Shown here: one piece after another, positions 33,193 through 41,830 of the stretch
How the letters are laid out: each line of letters opens with the position of its first letter
Position numbering within the stretch: the first letter of the stretch is position 1
Assembly (NCBI GenBank): GCA_039931555.1
Contig: JBDTRP010000078.1
Span: forward strand, 26,475 to 90,474
Direction of reading: 5' to 3'
DNA length: 64,000 bases
Source of the DNA: JAENVT01 sp039931555
Lineage (GTDB): Bacteria; Actinomycetota; Acidimicrobiia; Acidimicrobiales; Ilumatobacteraceae
The notes under the pieces: generated by a model
Databases searched by the model: none
Told to the model about the DNA's origin: nothing
The model's input: the letters and a program-made list of their open reading frames with translations, nothing else
Program-made: the position numbers and the translations under genes

Positions 33193-34473
33193 ATGGAACG
33201 CAGCGACGACGGTCCGTCACAGAGGCGCGACATTGCCATGGCGACATGGGGGCTGTTCGTCGGCCTGGCGCTGTTGCTGCTGGCCGCCGGGTTGTTCGGA
33301 ACGCTGCTGGGTGTGCGCTCGGAGCTGATCAAGTTGCCGACGGCCGTCAGCAGCCTGATCAGCGCCTCGTACTACGGCGGGTTCCTCGTGGGCTCGCGCG
33401 TGGCCCTGTCGGCACTCGGGCGGGTCGGCCACATCCGCGTCTATGCGGCGCTGGCGTCGTTGCTGTCGGCGGCCATGCTCACCGTCGGCCTCACCGAGTC
33501 GGCGCCGGCGTGGGCCTGGCTGCGGTTCGTGACCGGACTCTGTCTGGCGGGTCAGTACGTGGTTGCCGAATCGTGGCTCAACAACCTGGCGACGAACGAG
33601 AACCGTGGGCGCCTGCTGGCCATCTACGCAGTCGTCACCTCGGGAGCGTTCGGCATCGGTCAGGTCCTCCTGTTCGCCATCGACGCTCGAGTCATCACCG
33701 GGTTCGCGATCGCCAGCATCATCACCTCGCTCGCCGTTGCTCCGGTCGCCCTGTCGGAGGACGCGGTGCCGCCGGGTGTGGTCGAGCGCGAGCACATCTC
33801 GTTGCGTGACCTCGCCCGACTGGTGCCAACCGGGGTCTTCTCGTGCCTGCTGGTCGGCATGGCCCACGGCGCGCTGACCGGCATGGCCGCGATCTACGCG
33901 ACTCGGGTCGGTCTGTCGATCGGTCACATCGGCCTGTTCGTGGCCGCACCCAACATCGGCGGCATGTTGTTGCACTGGCCGGTGTCCGCGGCGAGCGACG
34001 ACATCGACCGCCGGGCCGTCGGCTTCGCTGCGTCGATCGGTGCCATCGGCGCCGCCGTGCTGTTGCTACTCGGCCCGTCGAGCAGTCCGATGGCGGTGCT
34101 GCTGATCGCCGCGCTCGGCGGCTTTAGTTATCCCCTCTATTCGATCGCCGCGGCATACACGAACGACTGGATCGAACCGCGGCACGTCAATGCGGCTGCC
34201 TCGCAACTCGTCACTCTCTACGGGCTTGGCGCAGTCGTCGGGCCGTTCGTCGCCGCCGGCTTGATGATCGTCGGCGGCCCCAAGGGCTTCTTCTGGGCGG
34301 CGATCGTGCTGCACGCGCTCCTGGCAACGTTCTTCGTCTACCGCATGAAGGCGTGGCGCGCGCCGTTGGCGAAGCGACCGTGGCGTGAGGTGTCGCTACC
34401 GGCGCGAGCGTTCTTCGTGCCAGCGACGGTGGTCGCCATGGGCCGCCGCTATCGCAGCAAGCGCCCCCGCTGA
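33193..34473 (+). CDS. MFS transporter
   Basis: A 426-residue major facilitator with about 12 hydrophobic segments. Seen: GGFLVGSRVALSALGRVGHIRVYAA at the loop between helices 2 and 3 (conserved Gly/Arg pattern), AESWLNNLATNENRGR after helix 4-5, and a symmetric second half. The pattern AESW-N is typical of the YcaD-like branch of small-molecule exporters/importers. The substrate is unknown; it sits alone on plus between minus-strand genes. ATG at 33193 gives an 18-residue cytoplasmic N-terminus; ATG at 33238 is possible. Confidence 0.85.
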   Translation: MERSDDGPSQRRDIAMATWGLFVGLALLLLAAGLFGTLLGVRSELIKLPTAVSSLISASYYGGFLVGSRVALSALGRVGHIRVYAALASLLSAAMLTVGLTESAPAWAWLRFVTGLCLAGQYVVAESWLNNLATNENRGRLLAIYAVVTSGAFGIGQVLLFAIDARVITGFAIASIITSLAVAPVALSEDAVPPGVVEREHISLRDLARLVPTGVFSCLLVGMAHGALTGMAAIYATRVGLSIGHIGLFVAAPNIGGMLLHWPVSAASDDIDRRAVGFAASIGAIGAAVLLLLGPSSSPMAVLLIAALGGFSYPLYSIAAAYTNDWIEPRHVNAAASQLVTLYGLGAVVGPFVAAGLMIVGGPKGFFWAAIVLHALLATFFVYRMKAWRAPLAKRPWREVSLPARAFFVPATVVAMGRRYRSKRPR

Positions 34474-34487
34474 ACGATTGGGGCGGC

Positions 34488-35384
34488 TCAACCCGAGATC
34501 GCACTGATCTGGGCGTCGAAACCCGCTGTCGACATCAAGGCCTTGCAGCGTTCGAAGCGTCCGACGGCGTAGGCCCAGAAGTCGTCGGCCGGGTTGCCGT
34601 TCACATGTTGGATGACGCCCCACAACGTCCAGAGCAGATCGCACAGGGCCTTGTAGGCAACCATGCGGCCGCACTGGTCGGCCGGCGGGTCACCATCGAA
34701 GTAGGCGCGCAGCAACGCGTCGTCCTGGACGGGCCCGAACTCACCTTCGACCGACAGATCGCCGAGATCCCACATCGGGTCGTTGTTGCCCGCGTACTCG
34801 TAGTCGATGATCCACATCCGCGCACCGGTGTCGAGGAAGTTCTCGCACAGCGGGTCGCAGTGGCACGGAACGAGGGGAGCGGGCACCGCCTCGAGCGCGG
34901 CGCGCACGACCTCGGCCTGGCGCTGCACGTCGTCGTAGCCCTCGGGAAGGGTCGCACCCTTGGATGCCAGCAGTGCCTTGTACTCATCGATCATCGGGAA
35001 CAGAGCGAAGTCGGTGGCGAACAGAGCCGCGGTCGTGTGCAGTCGACGGAAGGCGTGGCCGGCGCGCCCTACCGCGCCGAGATCACGGAACTGCTCGGCG
35101 TTCATCGTCGCCGCGCCATCGATGAACCGTGTGACCATCAGCCCGTCGGTCGCGTCGAAGAAGATCACCTCGGCGTTGACTCCTGCGGTCGCTGCCGACC
35201 GAGCCGCGACCTCCTCGTCGACACGGTTGATGTACTCGCCGGTGCCCTCGCCGGGGATCCGCAGCACATACCGATCGTCACCGATCGCGACGAGATGGTT
35301 GACGTTGGTGAGCCCGGCAAGCCGGGAAGTCGTCGCCTCGGCAGGGAGCCCAGCACGTGTCAGGTGGTCAGAGAGCTCGCTCAC
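34488..35384 (-). CDS. Choline/ethanolamine kinase-like phosphotransferase
   Basis: A 298-residue APH/ChoK-fold kinase that would transfer phosphate from ATP to a small alcohol such as choline. Seen: the nucleotide loop region LAGLTNVNHLVAIGDDRYVLRIPG, Brenner's motif as PCHCDPLCENFL near residue 172 (catalytic Asp and metal Asn), and the second metal site MWIIDYEYAGNNDPMWDLGD, which is characteristic of choline kinase-like proteins. Choline is a good guess given betaine genes on both sides, but thiamine or other alcohols are possible. Start is GTG. Confidence 0.8.
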   Translation of the reverse strand: MSELSDHLTRAGLPAEATTSRLAGLTNVNHLVAIGDDRYVLRIPGEGTGEYINRVDEEVAARSAATAGVNAEVIFFDATDGLMVTRFIDGAATMNAEQFRDLGAVGRAGHAFRRLHTTAALFATDFALFPMIDEYKALLASKGATLPEGYDDVQRQAEVVRAALEAVPAPLVPCHCDPLCENFLDTGARMWIIDYEYAGNNDPMWDLGDLSVEGEFGPVQDDALLRAYFDGDPPADQCGRMVAYKALCDLLWTLWGVIQHVNGNPADDFWAYAVGRFERCKALMSTAGFDAQISAISG

Positions 35385-35407
35385 AGCGTCATCGTGCCAC
35401 GGCCCGA

Positions 35408-35502
35408 GTGGAGTGTCTCGTGTTCACCTGGGTGCGCCAGAACACTCCACAGCGACCCTGTGGAGTACTTGAGGCCCACCTGGGTGCGCCAGAACACTCC
35501 AC
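35408..35502. repeat. Intergenic palindrome family C, tandem pair
   Basis: Two units: 35408-35450 with arms GTGGAGTGT and ACACTCCAC, and about 35459-35502 with arms GTGGAGT and ACTCCAC. Both contain the same 24-nt run that starts ACCTGGGTGCGCCAG. They lie between the kinase-like start and the end of the 811-aa flavoprotein gene, both on minus. Confidence 0.75.
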
Positions 35503-35509
35503 CGGGGCA

Positions 35510-37945
35510 CTACGCCTTCAGTCTCAGGTTCTTAGGATCGTAGACGGCGCCGTCGTGGCGGGTCGCGGGGATTGGCTCGCCGTAGACCTCGATCACGAAG
35601 TCGGTGCGATCGGCCAGTTCGATCGGGAGGTACCCGTTGGCGATCGGCTTGCCGTTGGTGTGGCCGAAGTTGGCGCTGGTTGTGAAGCCGACGACCTCTC
35701 CATCGGCGATGATCGCCTCGCCGCTGACCGGGTAGGCCATCTCCTCGAGCGTGAACGTGCACAACTGGCGATTGATACCGGCCTCGCGTTGCGCTTCCAG
35801 CGCAGCACGACCACAGAAGTCTCCGGCACGCATGTTGACCCGCCAGCTCAGCCCGGCCTCCCAAGGCGTCGTGTCGGGAGTGATGTCGGTCGACCAGTAG
35901 AGGTAGCCCTTCTCCATTCGCAGCGTGTCGATCGCCCGGTAGCCGACGTTGGCGATGTCGTAGGCACGGCCCGCCTGTTGCAGCAGTTCGTACAGGTGCG
36001 CGGCGTACGACGTGGGCACGTGGAGCTCCCATCCCAACTCGCCGACGTAACCGATGCGCATGGCCAGCACCGGCGCCGAACCGATGGTGATCTCTCGAGC
36101 GGTCGCATACCGCAGCGCCTCGTTCGACACGTCGTCCTCGCTGACTGCTTGCAGCACCTCGCGCGCCATCGGGCCGCACAGGTTGATCACCGCGTTGGCC
36201 GAGGTGAGGTCGCGGATCTGCACACTGGCGTCGTCGGGTGCGTTCGAGCGGATCCAGCCCATGTCGTGGGCACCGAACGCCGAACCAGTGACCACGTACC
36301 AGTGCTGCTCGCCGAGACGAGTCATCGTCAGGTCGCACTCGATGCCGCCGCTGATGTTGCAGAGCTGGGTGTACGTCACCGTGCCGGCAGGCTTGTCCAT
36401 GTCGGCCACCGACAGCCATTGTACGGCTTCGAGCGCACCGGGCCCGGTGATCTCGAACTTGGCGAACGACGTCTGATCGATCAAGGCAACTCGTTCGCGC
36501 ACGGCGCGATGCTCGTCGGCCACGTGAGGGAACCAGTTCGGCGCGGCGAACGACGGCCGATCGACGGGCTCGACACCGGCCGGCGCGAACCAGTTGGGCC
36601 GTTCCCATCCGCCGCGTGACCCGAACACCGCGCCCTGCGCGCCCAGTGCGTCGTGCAACGGGCTGCGTTTCACGCCGCGTGCCGTCACGTGCTCGCTGCC
36701 CGGTGCCGCCAGCTTGTAGTGGTGGGCGTACAGCTCGACCATGCGCGAGCCCATGAAGTGATGTGTCGTGTGATGGAACGCGAAGCGGCGCACGTCGAGC
36801 GGCCACAGGTCGAGCGATGGGCGGCCCTCCAAGATCCACTCCGCCATCATCTTCCCGGCGCCTCCACCGGCGGCGATGCCGTACAGGAACCCGGTGGCGA
36901 CGTAGTAGTTGTCGAGCTCGGGCACCTTGCCCATCACGAAATCGGCGTCTGCCGAGTAAGGGATCGGGCCGTTGATCATCGTGCGGATCCCGGCTTGTTC
37001 GATCACTGGCGTGCGTTGCGCAGCCAGGGTGGCCAGTTGCTCGAAGCGATCGAAGTTCGGCTCCAGCAACTGTCGCTGGAACGGTGTCGGTACTCCGTCG
37101 TGACCGAACGGCAGCGTGTCGGGCTCGTACCCACCGATCAGCAGCCCCGGCCCATCGGGCTTGTAGTAGACGAGCAGATCGGGGTCACGCATCGTCGGCA
37201 TCTCGCGCAGTTCGGCTGGCGTGAAGCCGGCGATCGGCCCGGTCAGCACGTACTGGTGCTCGACCGCGACCGCCGGGATGCGGACGCCCGCCATCCGCCC
37301 GATCTCCATGCCCCACATGCCGGCCGCATTGACGACCATCTCGCAGGCGATGTCGCCCTGATCGGTGTGCACCGTCGTTGCGCGTCGGCCGTCGACGGTG
37401 ATCGATGTGACCTTGGTTCGCTCGCAGATGCGGGCGTTGCGCATGCGCGCACCCTTGGCGATCGCTTGGGTGACGCTGGCCGGATCGATGTACCCATCGG
37501 TCGGCAGGAACGCCGCGGCCAGCACGCCATCGGTCGTCATCAGCGGGAACAGCTCCTGCGCCCGGTTCGCGCTGATGATCTCCATCGGCAGGCCGAAGCT
37601 CTTTGCCATCGTGGTCAGCCGCTTCAGCTCCATCACCCGCTCGGGCGAACAAGCCAGCCGCAGGCTGCCGACCTGGTGCCAGTCGACCGCCTGGCCGGTC
37701 TCGGCCTCCAGCCGGCCGTACAGCTCGACGGAGTGTTCGAGCATGCGCGTGGTGTTGCGCGACGAGCGCAGCTGGCCGACCAGCCCGGCGGCGTGCCAGG
37801 TGGCCCCGTCAGTGAGTTGATGCTGCTCGAGCAACACCACGTCGGTCTCACCCATCGCCGTGAGGTGGTAGGCGATGCTGCACCCGATGATGCCGCCGCC
37901 GATGATCACGATCTTGGCCTGGGTCGGCAGTTGGTGCTCGGTCAC
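35510..37945 (-). CDS. Dimethylglycine/sarcosine dehydrogenase-like flavoprotein with GcvT domain (811 aa)
   Basis: Same two-domain build as the genes at 27589 and 48577: FAD oxidase first, folate-binding GcvT domain last. Seen: VIIGGGIIGCSIAYHL near residue 12, GATWHAAGLVGQLR with the flavin-linked His near residue 50, VVNAAGMWGMEIGRMAGV, and RIGYVGELGWELHVP and RMEKGYLYWSTDI in the GcvT half. It should remove an N-methyl group from dimethylglycine, sarcosine or a relative and make methylene-THF. GTG start at 37945 has TAATCT 6 nt upstream. It is divergent from the aldo/keto reductase. Confidence 0.9.
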   Translation of the reverse strand: MTEHQLPTQAKIVIIGGGIIGCSIAYHLTAMGETDVVLLEQHQLTDGATWHAAGLVGQLRSSRNTTRMLEHSVELYGRLEAETGQAVDWHQVGSLRLACSPERVMELKRLTTMAKSFGLPMEIISANRAQELFPLMTTDGVLAAAFLPTDGYIDPASVTQAIAKGARMRNARICERTKVTSITVDGRRATTVHTDQGDIACEMVVNAAGMWGMEIGRMAGVRIPAVAVEHQYVLTGPIAGFTPAELREMPTMRDPDLLVYYKPDGPGLLIGGYEPDTLPFGHDGVPTPFQRQLLEPNFDRFEQLATLAAQRTPVIEQAGIRTMINGPIPYSADADFVMGKVPELDNYYVATGFLYGIAAGGGAGKMMAEWILEGRPSLDLWPLDVRRFAFHHTTHHFMGSRMVELYAHHYKLAAPGSEHVTARGVKRSPLHDALGAQGAVFGSRGGWERPNWFAPAGVEPVDRPSFAAPNWFPHVADEHRAVRERVALIDQTSFAKFEITGPGALEAVQWLSVADMDKPAGTVTYTQLCNISGGIECDLTMTRLGEQHWYVVTGSAFGAHDMGWIRSNAPDDASVQIRDLTSANAVINLCGPMAREVLQAVSEDDVSNEALRYATAREITIGSAPVLAMRIGYVGELGWELHVPTSYAAHLYELLQQAGRAYDIANVGYRAIDTLRMEKGYLYWSTDITPDTTPWEAGLSWRVNMRAGDFCGRAALEAQREAGINRQLCTFTLEEMAYPVSGEAIIADGEVVGFTTSANFGHTNGKPIANGYLPIELADRTDFVIEVYGEPIPATRHDGAVYDPKNLRLKA

Positions 37946-37951
37946 GCAGGG

Positions 37952-37957
37952 AGATTA
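37952..37957 (-). promoter_or_regulatory. Candidate -10 box of a leaderless promoter (TAATCT)
   Basis: TAATCT on minus lies 6 nt before the GTG at 37945; no Shine-Dalgarno is present. Confidence 0.5.
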
Positions 37958-38011
37958 ACGACGGACACCCGTCCGGCCCGAACGACAGCGATGGCCGAAT
38001 GACACCGTGGG

Positions 38012-38017
38012 TAGTGT
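38012..38017 (+). promoter_or_regulatory. Candidate -10 box (TAGTGT) for the aldo/keto reductase operon
   Basis: TAGTGT lies 8 nt before the ATG at 38026, back to back with the minus-strand box at 37952. Confidence 0.4.
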
Positions 38018-38025
38018 GGCGGCCG

Positions 38026-38997
38026 ATGGAGCATCGGCGGCTGGGCAACACCGATATCGAGGTCTCGCACGTGATCCTGGGTTGCGGCAGCTTCGGTGGC
38101 ATCGGCTCGGCACCCGAGTTCTTCGGGCAGGGAACCCCGAAGCCCGAGGCGTTCCGGCTGATGGACGCGGCGTGGGACGCCGGCATCACCACGTTCGACA
38201 CCGCCGACGCATACGGCGGCGGAAGCAGCGAGACGTTCATCGGCGAGTGGCTGGCGACCAAAGGTGCTGCCGTGCGCGATCGCATCGTCATCGCCACCAA
38301 GACCTACAACGCGATGGACGATGGTGCAGACCTCGGCCTGTCGGCGGCGCGCATCGGCCGACAGATCGATGCCAGCCTGACCCGGCTCGGCGTCGAGCGG
38401 GTGGCGATGTACCTGGCGCACGAGTTCGACACCGAGGTGCCACTCGAAGAGACGCAGTCCGCGTTCGACGAGCTGATCCGGGTGGGCAAGATCGGTGCTG
38501 CGGGCGCGTCGAACTTCACCGATGCCCAACTCGGCGCGGCCATCGACTCATCGGAGCGCAACGCTCAGCGGCGCTACGAATGGGTGCAGAACTCGTTCTC
38601 GCTGCTCGACCGCGGCGATGCCGGCTCGGTCTTGAAACGGTGCCAGGCCGAAGGGCTCGGCTACACCCCGTTCAGTCCGTTGGCGGGCGGCTGGCTGACC
38701 GGGAAGTACCGACGTGGTCAGGCCCCGCCGGCCGGGTCGCGCATGACGCTGCGTCCAGAGCCGTACGAGGCGTATCGAACCGACACCGTGTTCGGCGCCT
38801 TGGAGGGCCTGGAAGCCCTCGCCGTCGAACACGGCACGACGATGACCGTGCTGGCCTTCTCGTGGGCGCTCGCCCAGCCTGGGCTCACCGCGATCGTCAT
38901 CGGTCCCGGCCGATTGGAGCACCTGCATCCCGCGCTCCTCGCTGCGGAATCACCGCTCACTCCCGAACTCGCCAACCACATCTCGGAGCTCTTCTGA
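38026..38997 (+). CDS. Aldo/keto reductase
   Basis: A 323-residue NADPH-dependent oxidoreductase with a TIM barrel. The catalytic tetrad is visible: Asp and Tyr in FDTADAYGGGSSE, Lys in IATKTYN, and His in YLAHEFD. NADP-binding residues lie near the C-terminus (VIGPGRLEHLHP). Substrate unknown; the family reduces aldehydes and ketones. It is first in a plus-strand operon with the ornithine cyclodeaminase-like and threonine dehydratase-like genes; the next ATG overlaps its stop (TGATG). Confidence 0.9.
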   Translation: MEHRRLGNTDIEVSHVILGCGSFGGIGSAPEFFGQGTPKPEAFRLMDAAWDAGITTFDTADAYGGGSSETFIGEWLATKGAAVRDRIVIATKTYNAMDDGADLGLSAARIGRQIDASLTRLGVERVAMYLAHEFDTEVPLEETQSAFDELIRVGKIGAAGASNFTDAQLGAAIDSSERNAQRRYEWVQNSFSLLDRGDAGSVLKRCQAEGLGYTPFSPLAGGWLTGKYRRGQAPPAGSRMTLRPEPYEAYRTDTVFGALEGLEALAVEHGTTMTVLAFSWALAQPGLTAIVIGPGRLEHLHPALLAAESPLTPELANHISELF

Positions 38998-39965
38998 TGA
39001 CCGTCATGATCCTGTCCGATGCCGACGTTCGCCAGGTGCTCGACATGCCGTCGTGCATCATTGCGATGCGCGAGGTGCTGGCCGACCTCGCCCGCGAGCA
39101 GCTGTACAACCCGCTGCGATTCGTCACCCGGCCACCTGATGCCGGCACGTTCTTCGGTTTCATGCCCGCCTACCGCGGTGGTGAAGCGCCGGTCTACTCG
39201 CTGAAAGAGGTGGTCATCGCCCCGGCCAACCACGGCCGCGGTCTCGACCCTCACCAGGGCACGGTGATCCTGCACGACGGGGTCACCGGCTTGCTGACGG
39301 CGGTGCTCAATGCATCCGCGATCACCGAGATCCGCACAGCCGCAGTGTCGGCGCTGGCAACGCAACTGCTCGCTCGGCCGGAGTCGCGACGGGTCGCTGT
39401 GATCGGCTCGGGCGTGCAGGGTCGGTCGCACGTCGAGGCGATGCGCTGTGCGGTTACCGACGCCGACATCACGATCTGGAGCCGTACTCGCGCCAATGCA
39501 GAACGGCTGGCGGAGTCCACCGGCTGCAGCGTCGCCGACACGCTGGAGGATGCGCTCGACGGCGCCGACGTGGTGTGCACCACGACCTCCTCGAAAGATC
39601 CACTGATCGGCCGGGCCTTGCTCGCGCCCGGCACGCATTACAACGCGGTCGGCTCGTCGGTGAGCCACGCTCGCGAGTTCGACGGCGAGGCAATCGCCGC
39701 GGCGTCGTTCTTCGTCGATCGGCGCGAGTCCACGATCAACGAATCGGGCGACTATCTCGACGCAGTGCGCGAGACCGGTATCGGTCCCGATCACATCCGC
39801 GCCGAGCTCGGCGAGTTGCTGGTCGGGCAGCATCCGGGGCGCACCAACAGCGCCGAGATCACGCTGTTCAAATCGCTCGGCATCGCGGTCGAAGACCTCG
39901 CTGCCGCGCAGTTGTGCATCGCCAGGGCTCGCGAGCGCGGCGTCGGCACCGAGGTCGACCTGTGA
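38997..39965 (+). CDS. Ornithine cyclodeaminase/mu-crystallin family protein
   Basis: A 322-residue NAD(P)-dependent enzyme. Seen: YSLKEVVIAPAN with the conserved Lys, a Rossmann loop in RRVAVIGSGVQGRSHVEAM near residue 135, and AEITLFKSLGIAVEDLAAA near the C-terminus. Members include ornithine cyclodeaminase, pyrroline-carboxylate reductase and EutC of hydroxyectoine use. The following gene is a threonine-dehydratase-like PLP enzyme overlapping by 4 nt; such a pair is known as EutB/EutC. Substrate remains open. Confidence 0.85.
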   Translation: MTVMILSDADVRQVLDMPSCIIAMREVLADLAREQLYNPLRFVTRPPDAGTFFGFMPAYRGGEAPVYSLKEVVIAPANHGRGLDPHQGTVILHDGVTGLLTAVLNASAITEIRTAAVSALATQLLARPESRRVAVIGSGVQGRSHVEAMRCAVTDADITIWSRTRANAERLAESTGCSVADTLEDALDGADVVCTTTSSKDPLIGRALLAPGTHYNAVGSSVSHAREFDGEAIAAASFFVDRRESTINESGDYLDAVRETGIGPDHIRAELGELLVGQHPGRTNSAEITLFKSLGIAVEDLAAAQLCIARARERGVGTEVDL

Positions 39966-40903
39966 TCCCCATCGAGGCGATCGAAGCGGCGCGCGATCGC
40001 ATCGCCGACGTCGCCATTCGCACGCCCTTGATCCGCTTGCACGTCCCCGAGTCGCCGGCCGAGATCTGGCTGAAGCTCGAGTGCTTGCAGCCGATCGGTT
40101 CGTTCAAGATCCGTGGCGCGGCCAATGCCATTCGCAGCGCGCCTCCCGGCGCCATCAGCAACGGCGTCTGGACAACCAGCGCCGGCAACATGGCCCAAGG
40201 CGTGGCTTGGATCGCCCGCGAGGAAGGGGTGCCGGCCACCATCGTCGTGCCCGACCACGCGCCCGACGCCAAGGTCGCCGCCATCGAACGGCTGGGCGGC
40301 ACCGTGATCAAGGTGACGTTCGACCGCTGGTGGCAGGCCATGGTCGAGGGTTCCTACCCCGGTGTCGAAGGCCTCTTCGTCCACCCGGTGCAAGATCACG
40401 CGGTGATGGCCGGCAACGGCACGATCGGGCTCGAGCTGGTCGAGGACCTCGACGACATCGATGCCGTGCTCGTGCCGTGGGGTGGCGGCGGTTTGACCAC
40501 CGGGATCGCCAGCAGTCTCGCGGCGCGCAGCCCGTCGACCAAGGTGTACGCCTGCGAGCCCGCCACCGGCGCACCGATGCACGCGTCGTTCGCGGCGGGT
40601 GTGCCAACGGCGATCGACTACATCCCGTCGTTCGTCGACGGCGCCGGCGGCAAGAGCCTGCTGCCGGCAATGTGGGAGATCGCTCACCCCCTGCTCGCCG
40701 GTGCGTTCGCACCCTCGCTGGACGAGACCGCTGCCGCCATCCGCCTGCTTGCCGGCAGGGCACGTGTCGTCGCCGAAGGCGCCGGGGCCCTTGCACTCGC
40801 CGCGGCGATGTCGGGTGCCGCGGGCACCGGTCGCATCGTCTGCATCGTGTCGGGCGGCAACATCGATGCGGCGAAGCTCGGTGCGATCCTGCAGGGTGCA
40901 TAG
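39962..40903 (+). CDS. Threonine/serine dehydratase-like PLP enzyme
   Basis: A 313-residue fold-type II PLP enzyme. Seen: the PLP Lys in PIGSFKIRGAANAI near residue 45, the Asn of TSAGNMAQGVAW, the phosphate-binding loop PWGGGGLTTGI near residue 175, and SGGN near the end. There is no regulatory ACT domain, so it resembles catabolic serine/threonine dehydratases or EutB. Coupled to the cyclodeaminase-like gene by a GTGA overlap. It might deaminate serine to pyruvate after glycine plus methylene-THF yield serine, or act with its partner on hydroxyectoine. Confidence 0.85.
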   Translation: MIPIEAIEAARDRIADVAIRTPLIRLHVPESPAEIWLKLECLQPIGSFKIRGAANAIRSAPPGAISNGVWTTSAGNMAQGVAWIAREEGVPATIVVPDHAPDAKVAAIERLGGTVIKVTFDRWWQAMVEGSYPGVEGLFVHPVQDHAVMAGNGTIGLELVEDLDDIDAVLVPWGGGGLTTGIASSLAARSPSTKVYACEPATGAPMHASFAAGVPTAIDYIPSFVDGAGGKSLLPAMWEIAHPLLAGAFAPSLDETAAAIRLLAGRARVVAEGAGALALAAAMSGAAGTGRIVCIVSGGNIDAAKLGAILQGA

Positions 40904-41002
40904 ACGCCTTTTCCACGCAAGTGGAGTGAGGTGTCGGCAGCCATCGGGTTCTGCCCGTCGGCCGCCAGTTGCACCGAGTGGGCAAATCGGCGCGCCGAAC
41001 TC

Positions 41003-41051
41003 GAACCTTGTCGCTCCCAGGTCGCTCAGCGACCTCCCAGCGACAAAGTTC
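41003..41051. repeat. Intergenic palindrome family B, copy 2
   Basis: GAAC, TTGTCGCT, CCC, AGGTCGCT then AGCGACCT, CCC, AGCGACAA, GTTC: a nearly perfect 49-nt nested palindrome with a symmetrical CCC/CCC internal loop. It is the reverse complement of 11505-11553. It lies between the convergent dehydratase-like gene and livF. The rest of the 185-nt gap shows no gene. Confidence 0.8.
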
Positions 41052-41088
41052 AGGCAGAGATCGATCTCGCGCATTCCCCGGGGAGTGC

Positions 41089-41820
41089 TCAGCGACCGAG
41101 GTACGCCCTACGCAGCTCCTCGTCGGCCGACAGTTCGGCAGCGCTACCCGACAGCACGACCCGGCCCGTCTGCAGCACGTAACCGCGTGATGCGATCGAC
41201 AGCGCCTGATTCGCATTCTGCTCGACCACGAGCATGGCAACACCCGATTCGTTCACCTGTTGGATGATCTGAAAACTGCGCTCGACGAGCAACGGAGCGA
41301 GCCCCATCGACGGCTCGTCCATCAGGATCAACTTGGGCCGGCTCATCAATGCCCGACCCATCGCCAGCATCTGCTGCTCGCCTCCCGACAACGTGCCGGC
41401 AAGTTGCTCGCGTCGCGTGTGCAGCAGCGGGAACAGGTCGTAGACGCGCGCGAAGTCGTCGCCGAGATCGTCGGATCGCAGGTATGCACCCATCTCGAGG
41501 TTCTCGAGCACGGTCATCGGTGCGAACACGCGGCGGTTCTCGGGCACCACGGCCATGCCGGCGGCGATGCGCCGTGGCGTGCCGTAGCGGGTGACGTCGT
41601 AGCCGTCGAACATGACCGAGCCGCTGAACGCCGGCACCAAACCCAGGATGGTCTTCAGCGTGGTCGACTTCCCACTGGCGTTGCCGCCGAGCAGGCAGAC
41701 GAGCTCGCCCGGCTCGACGTCGAGCGTCACGTCTTGCAGGATGTGGATCGGCCCGTAGAACGTGTTGACGTTGCTGAGTTGCAAGAGAGGCTCGCCACCA
41801 CCCAGCCCGAGGCCGTTCAT
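41089..41820 (-). CDS. livF: ABC transporter ATPase, branched-chain amino acid type (LivF)
   Basis: A 243-residue ATP-binding subunit of a hydrophobic-amino-acid-type importer. Walker A is GGNASGKST near residue 43, the signature LSGGEQQMLAMGRAL and Walker B LILMDEPSMGL follow, with the switch His replaced by the LivF-typical VVEQNA. Part of the five-gene minus-strand operon livK-H-M-G-F, last in order, 10 nt after livG. The cargo may be an amino acid or a betaine-like osmolyte given the surroundings. Confidence 0.95.
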   Translation of the reverse strand: MNGLGLGGGEPLLQLSNVNTFYGPIHILQDVTLDVEPGELVCLLGGNASGKSTTLKTILGLVPAFSGSVMFDGYDVTRYGTPRRIAAGMAVVPENRRVFAPMTVLENLEMGAYLRSDDLGDDFARVYDLFPLLHTRREQLAGTLSGGEQQMLAMGRALMSRPKLILMDEPSMGLAPLLVERSFQIIQQVNESGVAMLVVEQNANQALSIASRGYVLQTGRVVLSGSAAELSADEELRRAYLGR

Positions 41821-41830
41821 CGTGACACCT

